A stretch of DNA of 6,362 nt, from positions 1-6,362 of the forward strand of contig JANLHE010000004.1 in the NCBI GenBank assembly GCA_024653875.1, written 5' to 3'. How positions within the stretch are numbered: position 1 is the stretch's first letter; the number at the start of each line of letters is the position of its first letter. The position numbers were made by a program, and so were the translations under genes. The stretch is from Acidobacteriota bacterium (GTDB taxonomy: Bacteria > Acidobacteriota > Vicinamibacteria > Vicinamibacterales > SCN-69-37). The notes beneath the pieces are model-generated. The model saw nothing but the letters and a program-made list of their open reading frames with translations. It made no database searches and was not told the origin of the DNA. Of this stretch, positions 6,156 through 6,362 are shown one piece after another.

Positions 6156-6194
6156 CGAACGTATCGGGGCTTGCTCATTTCCAAGGGGGTCTTC

Positions 6195-6362
6195 ATGTCT
6201 GACCAGCCGGATCGACCATTGCGTGCGGTGCTGCTCCTCGTCGGAATCGTATTCATCGTCGGCGTATGGCCGCTCATGATGTACTGGCCGGCTGGGTGGC
6301 AGTGGCAACCCAACCAGCCAGAGTACGAGCAGATGATTCTTGGCGTGTACGCCACGCTCGGC
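6195..6362 (+). CDS. DUF6632-like small membrane protein, N-terminal part (runs off the right edge)
   Basis: Fifty-six codons are visible from an ATG preceded by AAGGGGGT, five bases upstream, a good ribosome binding site. The polar start MSDQPDRPLR is followed by one hydrophobic segment (about residues 11-30, AVLLLVGIVFIVGVWPLMMY), then a Trp/Pro-rich loop (WPAGWQWQP) and NQPEYEQMILGVYATLG, where a second helix begins. The pattern PLM-x-x-WP-x-GW followed by PEYEQMI-x-G-x-YATLG fits, from memory, the uncharacterised DUF6632 family of small inner-membrane proteins common in Acidobacteria and related soil bacteria. No function is known to me. The gene is separated from the fusion gene by 251 bp and is probably independently transcribed. 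The C-terminal helices lie outside the window. Confidence 0.8.
   Translation, partial: MSDQPDRPLRAVLLLVGIVFIVGVWPLMMYWPAGWQWQPNQPEYEQMILGVYATLG

Noticed and set aside
6125..6175. Possible tRNA gene near the D-arm-like sequence
   Set aside because: No anticodon stem, T-arm (GTTCGAxxC in position) or acceptor pairing follows; only the D-arm-like stretch matches.
5955..6355. Minus-strand open frames in and after the intergenic region
   Set aside because: They overlap the well-supported plus-strand DUF6632-like start and the AT-rich repeat, lack a ribosome binding site I could identify, and show no recognisable domain.
1..6362. CRISPR array, insertion sequence, integrase or phage module
   Set aside because: No regularly spaced repeats, transposase or recombinase motifs, or terminal repeats with target duplication are visible.

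Overview
The window is GC-rich DNA with dense gene packing. Its gene content suggests a free-living Gram-negative bacterium, most plausibly an Acidobacteriota (Vicinamibacteria-like) genome. Evidence for this is GC-rich codon use, a large secreted metallopeptidase/propeller/outer-membrane-barrel fusion, a small DUF6632-like membrane protein, and an AT-rich tandem repeat between genes. The taxonomic placement is an inference from family recollection, not from a marker gene.

Layout. The left half (1-2811) is a tight minus-strand gene cluster. Read in transcription order it is: yggX-type Fe(2+)-trafficking / oxidative-damage-protection protein (2811-2521); a POT/PTR2 proton-coupled oligopeptide transporter (2491-938); a stand-alone LigD-type 3'-phosphoesterase DNA-repair protein (930-184); and the N-terminus of a secreted alanine/proline-rich protein that runs off the left edge (164-1). 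Gaps are only 29, 7 and 19 bp, so one transcript is likely. The right half (2776-5943) is a single plus-strand gene, divergent from yggX. It encodes about 1055 residues: signal peptide, HExxH zinc peptidase domain, TolB/PD40-type beta-propeller, low-complexity linker, and an Omp85-like C-terminal barrel ending in Phe. The last stretch holds a 251-bp intergenic region with a 15-bp AT-rich tandem repeat and a small hairpin, followed by the start of a DUF6632-like two-part membrane protein (6195 to the right edge).

How the genes fit together. The minus-strand cluster mixes iron/oxidative-stress protection, peptide uptake and DNA 3'-end repair. A shared theme of stress survival is possible but unproven. 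The divergent gene is an envelope protein with a probable periplasmic peptidase and propeller tethered to an outer-membrane barrel. Its only plausible in-frame start codons lie inside yggX on the opposite strand, so the two genes overlap head to head unless the sequence carries a frameshift. The most interesting items are this three-domain fusion, a perfect 15-bp inverted repeat inside the phosphoesterase coding region, and the AT-rich minisatellite after the fusion gene.
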